Of a stretch of DNA of 64,000 nucleotides, positions 1 to 10,225 are shown one piece after another. A program made the translations under genes and the position numbers. The stretch covers positions 3,348,001-3,412,000 of the forward strand of contig NC_047073.1 of NCBI RefSeq assembly GCF_902459465.1, read 5' to 3'. The DNA comes from Asterias rubens. Lineage: Eukaryota; Echinodermata; Asteroidea; Forcipulatida; Asteriidae. The stretch's first letter is position 1, and every line of letters begins with the position of its first letter. The notes under the pieces were generated by a model, which saw nothing but the letters and a program-made list of their open reading frames with translations, did not search any database and was not told the DNA's origin.

Positions 1-46
1 CTAATATCTATTTTGAGTTATTACCAATAGTGTCCACTGCCTTTAA
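1..46. mobile_element. family A element, terminal fragment cut by the window edge
   Basis: It ends ...CCAATAGTGTCCACTGCCTTTAA, the family A terminus. Its final TTAA is shared with the following family C copy, so one inserted at or beside the other's TTAA. Confidence 0.75.
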
Positions 47-235
47 AGGAACACGTTGCCTTGGATCGGACGAGTTGGTCTATAAAAAGCGTTTGTAACC
101 GAATGTTATGAAATGCATAGGTTGGAAAGATGTTGTATAAGTATAATACAACGATCCACACAATGTGTCTCGAAATTGCGTGGTTTTCTTTAAACTGTGC
201 GAATTAACACAGTCTTGTTCTTCACTTAATTTATT
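43..235 (+). mobile_element. family C element, one half
   Basis: It starts TTAAAGGAACACGTTGCC and continues through the family block ending in CTGTGCGAATTAACACAGTC. Only one of the two inverted halves is present. Confidence 0.7.
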
Positions 236-548
236 TCAATCTAAGTTAAAAACCCATTTGTATACTTCAACCATTTAATTCATTCTTGCTCTGTTAGTGT
301 ATTTTTTTCAATGATTTCTCTGCATTTTTTGTATTCCTTGTAATGCGCAGTAGAGCAATATAGGTAACTGCGCAATATAAATGTCCGTTTTATTTGTGTT
401 TGTATTAGTAACAATGCTGTCTCAATCGCTGTTTGTAGTCTGTATGATTGTAATGCTTTTGATACATGTGTTGTTATTGCCAATATAGGAATAAACATCT
501 AGACTTATCTTTCATACTAAATTGTTTTGTTTTAATTGGTTATTTCAG

Positions 549-781
549 GTGATAAGTCTGTCTTCACCAGTGATGGTGAGTGGGACATGTTAGACCTGGA
601 TGTAGAAACAATAACTAGTAATTATCCTGATGCACCGCAATATACTTACAAAGACGTCTTGTATACTGTCCACTTCAAACGACGGTCCATGTATTACGTC
701 TTCAATCTTGTTATGCCGTGCGTAATGGTGTCAGGGATTACTATCCTTGGATTTGTGCTTCCAGCCGACTCAGGGGAAAAG
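549..781 (+). CDS. nicotinic acetylcholine receptor-like subunit, exon: loop C region, pre-M1 and M1 (partial gene)
   Basis: This internal exon of a pentameric Cys-loop ligand-gated cation channel begins after a TATTTCAG acceptor (AG at 547-548) and ends at ...GAAAAG before GTACATTTT. It encodes the last part of the extracellular ligand-binding domain, then the pre-M1 block HFKRRSMYYVFNLVMPC and M1, ending LPADSGEK, the conserved lead-in to M2. It starts inside a codon (phase 1) and ends on a codon border. Known family members sit in the plasma membrane and pass cations when acetylcholine binds. The GEK motif before M2 fits a cation rather than an anion channel. The loop C stretch (ETITSNYPDAPQYTYKD) has no adjacent Cys-Cys pair, so this looks like a non-alpha type subunit. 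Earlier exons lie outside the window. The family call is firm; the exact subunit class is open. Confidence 0.93.
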
Positions 782-834
782 GTACATTTTGTTTCTGTCT
801 CTCTCTCGTCTGCAAGAAGAATAAATTTTTCTGA

Positions 835-1246
835 TTAAAGACACTGAACACTATTGGTAATTGTTAAAGACCAGTCTTCTCACTTGGTGTATCTCAACGT
901 ATGCATTAAATGGACACTAATGGTAATTGTCAAAGACTAGCCTTCACAGTTGGTGTATCTCATTCTCAACATATAGCATCAAATAACAAACCTGTGAAAA
1001 TTTGAGCTCAATCGGTCATCGAAGTTGCGAGATAATAATGAAAGAAAAAACAGCATTGACACACGAAGTTGTGTGCTTTCAGATGCTTGATTTCGAGACC
1101 TCAAGTCTCGAAATCAAATTCGTTGGAAACTACTTCTTTCTCGAAAACTATTTCACTTCAGATGGAGACGTTTCTCACAATGTTTATACTCATTACCAAG
1201 TAAGGTTTTATGCTAAGTAATTATCCATAGTGTCCACTGCCTTTAA
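835..1246. mobile_element. family A element (in the receptor intron)
   Basis: Ends TTAAAGACACTGAACAC and GTGTCCACTGCCTTTAA. The 5' end is partly repeated inside (835 and about 910). An internal palindrome built on GATTTCGAGACCTC is present. Confidence 0.85.
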
Positions 1247-1509
1247 TATGATTGAGATAAGCGACTAATGTATAGATCATGCTTCAAAAACAGTTGCTTA
1301 AAGGAACTGTACACATTTGGTAATTGTCAAAAAAAGCAGACGGTTCCAAATAATAAAAGTATGCTTTGCCTTTAAACATGTTTCGTTGCGGGAGGTTTCT
1401 CTACAAATGCAAAATCTGGGGTGTTAAAAATTGACAAAATTTACAACATGGTGTTGAAAAAAAAATCAAAAATTGGATGCCAACACAAATACATTTGTGT
1501 TATTAAACA

Positions 1510-1629
1510 CCCTATGATGTGAATTTTGATTCTCTCTTGGTTACATAATGTGACCACACCTATGATGTCAATTTTAACACCCTTGGTTACATAATGTGAC
1601 CACACCCATGATGTCAATTTTAACACCCC
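1510..1629. repeat. short tandem repeat, unit about 49 bp
   Basis: The block CCTTGGTTACATAATGTGAC followed by CACACCTATGATGTCAATTT is present about two and a half times. Confidence 0.75.
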
Positions 1630-1850
1630 ATCAGTTGTTTGCAGTGTAGACTGATCGCCTCGCGTGCTGTTTGAATAGGACCCTTTTTCAAAGTGTGAGA
1701 TTTTTTAGCTATGTGCCTACAACTTGCGCAATCTGCATAATATAAAACACTATATCAAAGATGGGCTCCAATCTATTTTTTTCTTCTTCTTTATTCTTGT
1801 ATGCAAGTCGCCAGACACACAATTCTTGATTGCCACAATCAACTAATTTC

Positions 1851-2008
1851 CCAGGGGTCGATTTCACAAAGAGTTAGGACTAGTCCTAACTTAGGACTAG
1901 TCCTAGGAGATATACAACACGTGAGACTAGTCCTAAGTTAGAACGAGTAAACTCGTCCTAACTCGAGATAAGACTAGTCTTAACTCTTTGTGAAATCCAC
2001 CCCAGGGG
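1851..2008. mobile_element. family E palindromic element
   Basis: Inverted ends GATTTCACAAAGAGTTAGG / ACTCTTTGTGAAATCCACC surround alternating AGGACTAGTCCTAA blocks. It lies in the receptor intron just before the M2 exon. Confidence 0.85.
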
Positions 2009-2156
2009 CCGTTGTCACCTACTCCTAGGGCTGACACAGGGTTACCCCTTTTACAGTCTATAGTAATGTAGGCTTGGGTACCATCCGAGATTGCCCGGTA
2101 GCTCAGAGTCAATTCCAATCCTATCACGGTGTTTGTGCTATGTTTTCAACCCGCAG

Positions 2157-2250
2157 GTCAGCCTTGGCATCACTGTGTTGCTGTCATTGACGGTTTTTCT
2201 GCTCTTAATTGCTGAGTCGATGCCCCCATCAAGTACTGTACCCGTTATTG
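2157..2250 (+). CDS. nicotinic acetylcholine receptor-like subunit, exon: pore helix M2
   Basis: This 94-bp exon lies between a CCCGCAG acceptor (ending 2156) and a GTGAGT donor at 2251. It encodes [20 protein letters not shown] followed by [11 protein letters not shown], the pore-lining M2 helix with the conserved leucine ring (position 9') and the M2-M3 linker. It resembles the M2 of alpha7/alpha9-type and invertebrate neuronal subunits. It joins the previous exon in frame (GEK|VSLG). It ends with one base of a glycine codon, completed by GA at the start of the next exon (G|GA = Gly), so the splice phases agree. Most of this exon is tandemly duplicated just downstream. Confidence 0.93.
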
Positions 2251-2294
2251 GTGAGTCAATTAATCACAAGAATTATTCATTCTATTTTAAAGAC

Positions 2295-2407
2295 TGTCAT
2301 TGACGGTTTTTCTGCTCTTAATTGCCGAGTCGATGCCCCCATCAAGTACTGTACCCGTTATTGGTGAGTCAATTAATCACAAGAATTATTCATTCTATTT
2401 TAAAGAC
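2295..2407 (+). pseudogene. tandem partial duplicate of the M2 exon (3' part plus donor)
   Basis: A 113-bp segment (2182-2294) holding the last 69 bases of the M2 exon, its GTGAGT donor and about 44 bases of intron is repeated immediately as 2295-2407. I see a single base difference (GCTGAG versus GCCGAG). The second copy lacks the CCCGCAG acceptor and the first 25 exon bases. Its only upstream AG is in TATTTTAAAG, a weak acceptor. If that were joined to the first copy's donor, the frame would read Asp-Cys-His and then TGA. It is therefore best read as a recent, non-functional exon copy inside the intron. Confidence 0.9.
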
Positions 2408-2562
2408 ACCTGGGGTGGATTTCACAAAGAGTTTATAGGACTAGTCTTATCTCGAGTTAGGACCAGATACTCGTCTTAACTTAGGACTATCCATGCAATT
2501 TGTATATCTCCTAGGACTAGTCCTAAGTTAGGACTAGTCCTAACTCTTTGTGAAACCCTGGA
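2408..2562. mobile_element. family E palindromic element
   Basis: Same inverted ends as 1851-2008, directly after the M2 duplicate and directly before a family A copy. Confidence 0.85.
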
Positions 2563-2565
2563 CAC

Positions 2566-2913
2566 GTTTGGTAATTACTCAAAGTAATTATTAGCAAAGA
2601 AACTTACTTGGTAACGAGCAATGGAGAGCTGTATAAAACATTGTGAGAAACAGCTCTCTCTGAAACAACACAGTTTTGGGGAAAGAGAAATTCTTTCTCA
2701 AATAATAAAATACATCAGGCCTTGAGCAAGTTATTAGACAATGAAAGCACACAAACTTTGCTACAGTGGTGTTCTCTTTCATGGTTCTCTTGCAACTTCG
2801 ATGACTAATATTTATTGAGTACAACAATTCATAAATTTGTTATGTTGTGCATAATTATGTTGGGATAACCCAAGTGAGAAAACTGTTCTTTAAAAATTAC
2901 CAAAGGTGTCCTG
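2566..2913. mobile_element. family A element, diverged
   Basis: Begins CTGGACACGTTTGGTAATTA and ends TTACCAAAGGTGTCC, with the CACACAA...GTGTTCTCTTTCAT internal block of the family. Confidence 0.75.
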
Positions 2914-3100
2914 CAGCCGGTTTCACGAAGTGCTAGGATAGTCCTATCTCGAGTTAGGACGAGTTAACTCGTCAAAATTTAAGATTACTTTAAAGGTAAA
3001 GATTAATCGTCATGTTTACATGGTACAGTGCCTCCTCTGGGACTCGTCCTAAGTCATAACATTAACCCCGAGGAGGTAGGAAGAGTTTGGTGAACTCGAC
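2914..3100. mobile_element. rearranged family E element
   Basis: It contains CGAGTTAGGACGAGTTAACT and ends in GTTTGGTGAACTCGACGGC, with an unrelated middle part. Confidence 0.6.
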
Positions 3101-3110
3101 GGCAGTACCT

Positions 3111-3508
3111 TTAAAGAAACACGTTGCCTTGGATCGGACGAGTTGGTCTTTACAAAAGCGTTTGCAACCGTTTGTTATGAAATGCATATGGTTAGAAAGA
3201 TGTTTTGAAATAGAATATAATAATCCACACAAGTATCACTCAAAATTGCACGGTTTTCCTTTTACGTCGCGAACTAACACGGTCGGCCATTTATAGGAAG
3301 CAAAAAATTTGACTCTCATTTATTATATGGCCGACCGTGTGTTAGTCGACGAGGTTTAAAGAAAACTACGCAATTTCGGGGCATATTTTGTGTAGATCAT
3401 TGTACTTTTACAACATCCTTCCACCCATATCCATTTTATAACAAACGTTTACAGACTGCTTTTCAAAGACCAACTCGACCCGATCCAAGGCAACGTGTTC
3501 CTTTAAGC
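3111..3508. mobile_element. family C element, complete inverted-repeat copy
   Basis: It runs from TTTAAAGAAACACGTTGCC to GGCAACGTGTTCCTTTAA, with two inverted halves of about 180-200 bp meeting near 3300. It is flanked on both sides by a roughly 35-bp direct repeat (see findings). Confidence 0.85.
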
Positions 3509-3559
3509 ATGAGGCAAGAAGAGTTTGGTGAACTCGACGGCAGTTACCTTTAAGCAATA

Positions 3560-4349
3560 GCTCTGCAAAATTAGGCCCATGCTTGTATTTGATTTACGCT
3601 ATAATGACTTTGTGTAAGGACAAGGGGGTTGTGATTCATAATTTCACAGCACCCCCACCCCCATGGTATAGCATCGACATTACTACATGCCTCGTCACCT
3701 TTACAGCTAAAGGTTAATGAGTGAAGTGGATTTATGGCCAATTTAATCACGAGTTTAGTGGATACGGCTTGGCTAGTCAAATCAGCATAAATTCAATCTG
3801 GGGATATGCTTACAAAACGAACAGTTTGCTGCGCCTCTTAAGTCAACACTGTGCATGCACGACACTACACGAATATACTTTAATTAATTTTCTTAAGATA
3901 ATGAATAATTAGGATGCATTTATAAGTGTTGAAAGATTTCCGGGTGGTCAGTATTATGGAAGTTGGGTTGAATTGTCTGTGCTATCTTCAATGAAGCGAG
4001 AACACGGGACGTACAATATTTACGCTCGTTCGCGCGTCTTTAAAGTCTCGTGTTGGAATTCACACGCACATCATGAAACACCATTCACAATCTCTAATCC
4101 GATTCAGTGGGTAAAAGGGGCGTGTATATTCACCCCCTTATTTATTGTTCTGCACATGTCTTTGATCACACAGACCATAGAGCTATTTCCTAGCTCTATG
4201 CACAAACACACCCTCCACCACCCCACCCCCTTCCACTCCTCCCAACCCGGCCCTCTCATTGCATACTCAAAACCTTACGGATCCGGTTTGTGGGGCCCTG
4301 TCAAGTTGAGCAAAGAATTCCCAATACTGGATTGCAAATTTACATAGGC
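3560..4349. other. non-coding stretch inside the receptor intron
   Basis: No gene or recognised repeat. Short open frames here lack family motifs. The 4200-4250 part is C-rich simple sequence. Confidence 0.5.
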
Positions 4350-4484
4350 CTATATGTTTGTACAACGAATTTATTTCAATGTTGTACATTGGACATTCGT
4401 ATAGGTTTGTACAGCGAATGTCCACTGTGCTTTTTCGATATTTGACATTGGACATTGTTATAGATTTGTACAGTGAATGTCTAC
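4350..4484. repeat. imperfect tandem repeat, unit about 62 bp
   Basis: The block ATTGGACATTCGTATAGGTT followed by TGTACAGCGAATGTC recurs at least twice with substitutions. Confidence 0.65.
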
Positions 4485-4600
4485 TTTCACATATGAATGT
4501 CCAATTTCAAAAACCAAATAATGTGAATTATGTCTTAAGTTTTATTTCGAACAAAAATACACATTCGTTGTACAACGTCCGTATCCCTAACTTTCTTTCT

Positions 4601-4976
4601 TTAAAGACAATGGACACTATTGGTAATTGTCAAAGACCAGTCTTCTCACTTGGTGTATCTCAACATATTTATAAAATAACAAACCTGTGAAAGAGCTTAA
4701 TTGGTCGTCGAAGTTGCGAGATAATAATGAAAGAAAAAACTCCGTTGTCACACGAAGTTGTGTGCTTTCAGATGCTTGATTTCAGGACCTCAAATTATGA
4801 GGTCTCGAAATTAAATTCGCAAAATTTACTTCTCTCTCGAAAACTACATTACTTCAGGGGGAGCCGTTTCTCACAATGTGTTATACTATCAACCTCTCCC
4901 CATAACTCGTAATCAAGAAAGTTTTTATGCTAATAATTATTTTTGAGTAATTTCCAATAGTGTCCACTGCCTTTAA
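4601..4976. mobile_element. family A element
   Basis: TTAAAGACAATGGACAC to GTGTCCACTGCCTTTAA, with the internal CAGGACCTCAAATTATGAGG hairpin. Confidence 0.88.
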
Positions 4977-5079
4977 GTCCTATATCGAACAAAAATACAC
5001 TCGGTGTACAATGTCCATTGTCCAATATCCAATATCCAATATCCAATATCAAATCTATCTTTCTTTCATTAAACGTTTA

Positions 5080-6261
5080 TAAATCAGCGATCCATCCAGG
5101 AACGTCAACATAAATCTAAGAACACTTTAAGTTCACTTCATGGTTAAAATTATTTGGAGCTGTCGAAAGTGCACCTTAGCATTGTGGCCTATAGTTTTAT
5201 TGTTCCTACTTCGTACTAATTTAGACCGACTGTTTTCCCGTTATATCCGGTAATTTAAGAACAAAGTCAGCTGGTTTATTTGGATCACCACGATAGCGTT
5301 ATACAGTGTATCGCTTTATTTTGAATAATGAGACTTACTTCGTAGTAATTTTTAAACACTGATTATTTCTTTCATTTTGGAAATTTGGTCGATCACGTCC
5401 AGAGCATTGACGTAATTACGGAGGTCACTTTATTAAAAATTTAGTTTTATTCCCAATGGGTAAATTATGTATGAATTATTATTGAGGTCAAAGGGCATTT
5501 CAGCATGCATTAATAACGTACAGATTGGTGAATAGCGAGAAAATACAAATTATTAACACTTATCTAAGGAAGACAGGGGTAGCACTTACAGAACAACTAA
5601 TTATTACAACAGCAACCACCACAACAACAACAACAACAGCAACAACTACAACAAAATCTTGCTAAGTTTTCATATCAACAACACTATATGTTTTTATCAG
5701 GTGCAACGAAGGGGACAAGCCAAGTACACAACAATAGGCTACATGAAAGAGAAAGGAGTTTAATACATCTACTCTTAAAAAAAAGGAAAAAGTATTTCCC
5801 TTTTATAACGTGGGTAGGTTTGTTTTTGTGATCGTCAGCTTGATCAAGCAACCTGAGGGTATCGTGACCCATTGGCCGTAGTAACGTGGACTGAGCGTCA
5901 TCCATGCCTATAAAGCTCAACGTGTTTCCGTTAGGACAAAACCAAACCACTAGTTCCAATCAAACCCTTCGGTGTATGTTCCACGCTTTACTGTGGAGGG
6001 CTTCATCAGTCATTACAAATAATATAAAAACCACCATCGCACTATTTATAGAAAGAGGCAGGACTGGCTTCCGATTGAGATTATTAACATGGTTTTAGAT
6101 CATGCTACTAATGAAGATAATGAAGCCGTAAGCTAGCCCGTAAGGTTTTTTTTCTGCCATTGAAGGCGTGGAGTGCAGTAAGAAGGTAAAACAAAATGCC
6201 AGGAAATTTACGTCCAAGATACTATTTAGAGACAAAGAAATCATCCGCTAATGTGTATGCA
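5080..6261. other. intronic sequence with a CAA-rich microsatellite at about 5605-5655
   Basis: Apart from the (CAA)n-like tract I see no repeat family or coding sequence. The open frame around 5684-5959 (-) has no recognisable motif. Confidence 0.5.
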
Positions 6262-6626
6262 TTAAAGGCACTAAACACTAAATGTATGATGACTCAAAAT
6301 AATTGTTGGCTTACAAACTAACTTGGCATTAAACAAAAAAAGAGCAATGGAGCGCTGTTGATAGCGTAAAACATTGTGAGAAACTGCTCCCTCTCAAGAA
6401 ACGCAGTTTTCTAACTCAAATAGTAGAAGACTTCAGCTAAAAGCCTTTTATGATACATCTGAAAGCACACAAAATGTGTGCGACAAGGGTGTTTTTTTTT
6501 CTTCATTATTCTCTTGCAACTTCGATGACCAATTGAGCACATATTTCCACAGGTTTGTTATTATATGCATTCGTGGAATACACCAAGTGAGAACACTAGT
6601 CTTTGAGAGTTGTGCCCAGTGCCTTT
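6262..6626. mobile_element. family A element, diverged
   Basis: TTAAAGGCACTAAACAC at the left; a degraded GTGCCCAGTGCCTTT at the right. Confidence 0.75.
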
Positions 6627-7439
6627 TGAGGACGAACATTTTATAACTCACAAGTCTCATCATATTTTGGTCTAACCCTCCTACTTTTGGTGTCTCTTTT
6701 GAACAAGTTGACTTGCCATTCAAAACCATTCACTGATGTGGTTTTGAATGGTCTGATAACTTTGCAACAGCTGATACACCATTCAAAACCATTCAAAATT
6801 CCAACTCTCACATTTGCCCATTGCTTTTGTACACACATGGCAATACCATTTGAACATTGTTAATAGTGATGGACTGGGATGGACTGATGAGTTTACAGTC
6901 CAAGTTCTTGTTTGGGAAGTAGATATGCATGATGTACATAATCATGTAATACAATAGGCGTTACTACTGTTCACACACGATGATAAAACATGGATCTGGC
7001 CCGTATTCATTAACCATGTGTCCATTTATATATTGTTGTAATGTTGATGATTTGCCATAACTATTGCTATTATTGATGTTTACATAATTATGTTATTATA
7101 CAGCAACAAAGCTCCCTGTTTCCATTTAAATCATGTTGATAATTTACAATGCCGTTTGTTGTTATTGTGGTTTACAGACAAATAAATAACAATACTATGC
7201 GCCAGCAATGCTCCATTTGTCCTTTTTTTTGTCTTGTCGATGGTTACAACTATTTTTTTTAGTTGTTTTCAGGAAATTATTCAACAGCTATTTTTGCTCT
7301 CTGTGTCCATTTCAGTATGACGGGTCATTTACAAATATGTTTGTTGTTATTGTTGTTTACATTACAATACTATGCGGCAACCACATGCTCCTTAGGCCTA
7401 TTTCAATCATGTTGATATTTTACAAAGGCTTTTGTTGTC

Positions 7440-7900
7440 AATGTTGTTTTTAGGACAATGCTTTGCGGCAACTCCCACTCCCTGTGTTAATTTCAATCAT
7501 GTTGTCAATTTACTGTACATTTGTTGTTGTTATTGTTGTTGTTTACAGGACAATACTACGCGGCAACCATGCTCCTTGTATCCATTTCAATCATGTTGTC
7601 AATTTACAGTACATTTGTTGTTGTTATTGTTGTTTACAGGACAATACTATGCGGCAACCATGCTCCTTGTGTCCATTTCAATCTTGTTGTTAATTTACAT
7701 TACATTTGTTGTTGTTTACAGGACAAAACTACGCGGCAACCATGCTCCTTGTGTCCATTTCAATCTTGTTGTTAATTTACAGTACATTTGTTTTTGTTGA
7801 TGTTTACAGGACAGTACTATGCGGCAACTTCACTCCCCGTGTCCATCTTAATCTTGTTGTTAATTTACAGTACATTTGTTGTTGTTGTTGTTGTTTACAG
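7440..7900 (+). repeat. tandem array of duplicated 3' splice site plus start of the M3 exon
   Basis: Units of 82-95 bp each contain a GTT-rich tract, a TTTACAG (or TTTTTAG) acceptor, a copy of the exon start (GGACAATACTACGCGGCAAC and variants) and about 35 further bases of exon and filler. Exon-like starts fall at 7454, 7549, 7640, 7722 and 7810, before the true one at 7901. Older, more diverged relatives can be traced upstream to about 7030 (for example near 7105, 7175 and 7365). The upstream acceptors are poor substitutes. From 7640 the frame reaches a TAA at 7861, and from 7810 the reading is shifted and stops at 8090. Only 7901 opens the complete M3-loop-M4 frame. Confidence 0.9.
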
Positions 7901-8451
7901 GACAATACTACGCGGCAACCATGCTCCTTGTGTCCATTTCAATCATGTTGACGGTGATCATACTCAACCTGCACCATCGAGGCCCCGTATGCCGGCCTGT
8001 ACCGCGCTGGATGAGACGCCTTTTCATTCAAAGACTTGGCCCAATACTGCGTCTACAACTAACGCTCAGCAAGAAGACCAAGGGCAATAAAGAGAACAAG
8101 CTCTTCATGAAAATGCAAGAGAGCGAGACCTCCATTATGGACATGACGACACCATTACATCAGAATCACCAGTCACCAGGAGACGAGTCTCCAATTCAAG
8201 CCATAAACAGTGGCCGCTACCTGAGTAAAGATGGTCCCGAGAGGGCGTGCTGTCGCCAACAGTCTGATATCCTACGTCGCATGATGGATCACATGAGAGT
8301 GATAAGAGAGCATTACGACGGGACAGAGCACTCGGAATTCATCCGGGGCGAGTGGAAACAGGTGGCCCAAGTAGTAGATCGCCTCTTTATGATTTTCTAT
8401 ATGATGGGCACAGTTGCCACTTTACTCATCATATTCAAACAGTTGAGTTAA
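7901..8451 (+). CDS. nicotinic acetylcholine receptor-like subunit, terminal exon: M3, cytoplasmic loop, M4
   Basis: The exon starts after GTTTACAG at 7893-7900 and runs to TAA at 8449-8451, about 183 residues. It opens with QYYAATMLLVSISIMLTVII (M3), then LNLHHRGPVCRPVPRWMRR, matching the conserved start of the M3-M4 loop. A variable cytoplasmic loop of roughly 130 residues is rich in Ser, Gln and charged residues. The EWKQVAQVVDRLF block, typical of the amphipathic helix before M4, is followed by M4 (MIFYMMGTVATLLIIF) and a short tail. The loop is of modest length for this family. The phase-1 start joins exactly to the M2 exon. The first codons have been copied repeatedly upstream. Function follows from the family: a ligand-gated cation channel subunit in the plasma membrane. 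Confidence 0.95.
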
Positions 8452-8756
8452 ATTCAAGTGGAATTACATCATCGTTAAATTGCTCATTATAAGAACAGTA
8501 CTGCAAGACCCTTCTACTCACAAAGTTAACAGTTGATGCTTGAAACGAACTCTGATCACATCATATTAGTTTCCCAGCTCTAAGAGTTGGATTTGGCCTG
8601 AAGTAATGCAGACATTCTTAATGGGCAATAGGTGATGTATTTACAGTTCAACTGACTTCCAAATCGAAGGAACTCTAAGGGACAAGAAAACCTTCCTGCA
8701 GGTTTTGATAGAAGTATCTCCCTTCGTTGGTAATTAATTGTCGAGTCGTATGTTAT

Positions 8757-8762
8757 AATAAA
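8757..8762 (+). promoter_or_regulatory. candidate polyadenylation signal of the receptor gene
   Basis: AATAAA lies 306 bases after the receptor stop codon, with AT-rich sequence following. It is the first canonical hexamer I see downstream on this strand. Whether it is used is inferred from position only. Confidence 0.45.
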
Positions 8763-8908
8763 CAACAAATCCAAACCCGTATATCTGACTTTCGAAGACA
8801 CCGTAAAACAACTGAATTATGCCAACAATCCTTTGCATGTGAAATCAGCTCGTTTCTGATATATTTTGATAAGCTTGGGATGTTTGCATACTATAAGAAA
8901 TTTTATGT

Positions 8909-9072
8909 GTATCGATAAGTAATCGAACAATGACGAGTAATCAAACACTTTCGATCATTATTCGCACTTCATCGATCAGTATTCACACACTATCGATAAG
9001 CAATCACACAGTCGCACTATCGATCAGTAATCAGACACTATCGATCAGTTATTGCACACTATCGATATGTAA
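8909..9072. repeat. 21-bp tandem repeat downstream of the receptor gene
   Basis: Six or more units of the type ATCGATCAGTAATCACACAC, each anchored by ATCGAT. Confidence 0.85.
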
Positions 9073-9149
9073 ACTCCAAGATTTCAGAAAAAAAACAATA
9101 TTTCAAAGTCCAAGACAATAGTTTGTTCTCAAACACTGATGACATCTTT

Positions 9150-9660
9150 GAGTAGGATTAGGACAAATTAAAAAAAAAATACTGTTAAAATTCTATATGA
9201 TAATCTTTAAAAAAGTATAATCTACATTTTTTTTTTTTTTCGAATGATAGAGGATTTCTTGAAAAAAGAGAAACAGTAGTAGAACCTTTTACTGCTATGG
9301 AGGTTGTTTAACTGTAGGGGAGGTGAGGATGATGATGCTTTTTTGTGATGATTAATGTACATGAGTTGATATTAAAGATGCGAGTGTGTTAGCTGGATAT
9401 GTGGGTGGGTGGGGCTCGCTGTTGTCATGGTGATTGTCCTGGTGAAGACCATGGTGGTGTTTGTGATGATGAGGTTGTTCTGGAGATTGTCATTGTGGTG
9501 TTGAGAGGTATTGGTGAGTATTGTGATTGTCATGAGTTAAGGATGATATACTGAGGGTTGTAATAGTTAGATGATAATTGGAGGCTGATGATCATTATTT
9601 CAAGGTGTGATGATGTTGCGTGACTGACACTGTGTGGCCGTCAGATGGGAGGATTATGCA
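9150..9660. other. low-complexity T-runs and GATGAT/GTGATG-rich sequence
   Basis: Poly-T at about 9228-9240, then several hundred bases of irregular GATG/GTGA repeats. No gene seen. Confidence 0.6.
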
Positions 9661-9699
9661 TGGTTTGTGTTCGGGTGGTTGTAACAGTAAAGGTACTAG

Positions 9700-9899
9700 G
9701 CCATTTAGTCATAGAGCTGCTTAAGCAGAAATAAAGTAGCTAAGCACAACAAAGTGACACTTACTTACCGGGGAAAAGGTTACTAGCCAAACTACGATAT
9801 CACATGTTCAGTTTGTGACTAGTATCCTGCTTATTACTATTAAAGAACAGAAAATGTTTAAGTAATATTTTCTGCTTAAGCAGCTCTATGAAAATGGGC
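9700..9899. mobile_element. family D element
   Basis: Inverted ends TCATAGAGCTGCTTAAGCAG and CTGCTTAAGCAGCTCTATGA, with the family's ACATGTTCAGTTTGTGACTA centre. Confidence 0.8.
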
Positions 9900-9956
9900 A
9901 CAGGTGGAATACTTGGGAGGTGGTGTTGATGGTGAGGTAGTCGGATGGTGCGTGGC

Positions 9957-10225
9957 TAGCCTTGCTAAAGGCAGTCGCCTTGTTCACTCCGAAAAACACG
10001 CCATTGTAAAAACCACCCGTACACACTGTGCGTGGTGCGTCCGATCACACCGCACGACCTACCCGCATACACACTGTCACGACGCATGCGGACGGTGTAC
10101 GGGGGCATAGTGTCGTGCGATGTGGTTACCTTTTACGCACAATGTACATGTACACGGGTGGGTTTTTATACAGCGGCGGTCTTTTTTTTCGGAGTGAATA
10201 ATTCGACTGCCTTGGAGCAAGGCTA
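9957..10225. mobile_element. long-terminal-inverted-repeat MITE with 9-bp target duplication
   Basis: Ends TAGCCTTGCT... / ...GAGCAAGGCTA continue as an imperfect inverted repeat (AAGGCAGTCG, TTCACTCCGAAAAA, AAACCACCCGT) over about 100 bases per arm. Direct copies of GTGCGTGGC flank it at 9948-9956 and 10226-10234. The duplication length fits a Mutator-like origin (9 bp); hAT (8 bp) cannot be excluded. It has no transposase. Confidence 0.85.

Noticed and set aside
1002..1220. Open frames sharing the peptide KEKTPLSHEVVCFQMLDFET (also at 4727, 19621, 22606, 23769, 26245, 35327, 43409, 52687)
   Set aside because: All lie in copies of the non-coding family A element; the similarity is repeat similarity, with stops and shifts differing between copies.
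7432..7800. Several overlapping frames rich in Leu/Val/Cys that look like membrane proteins
   Set aside because: They are translations of the tandem acceptor/exon-start array in the wrong frame or across intronic filler.
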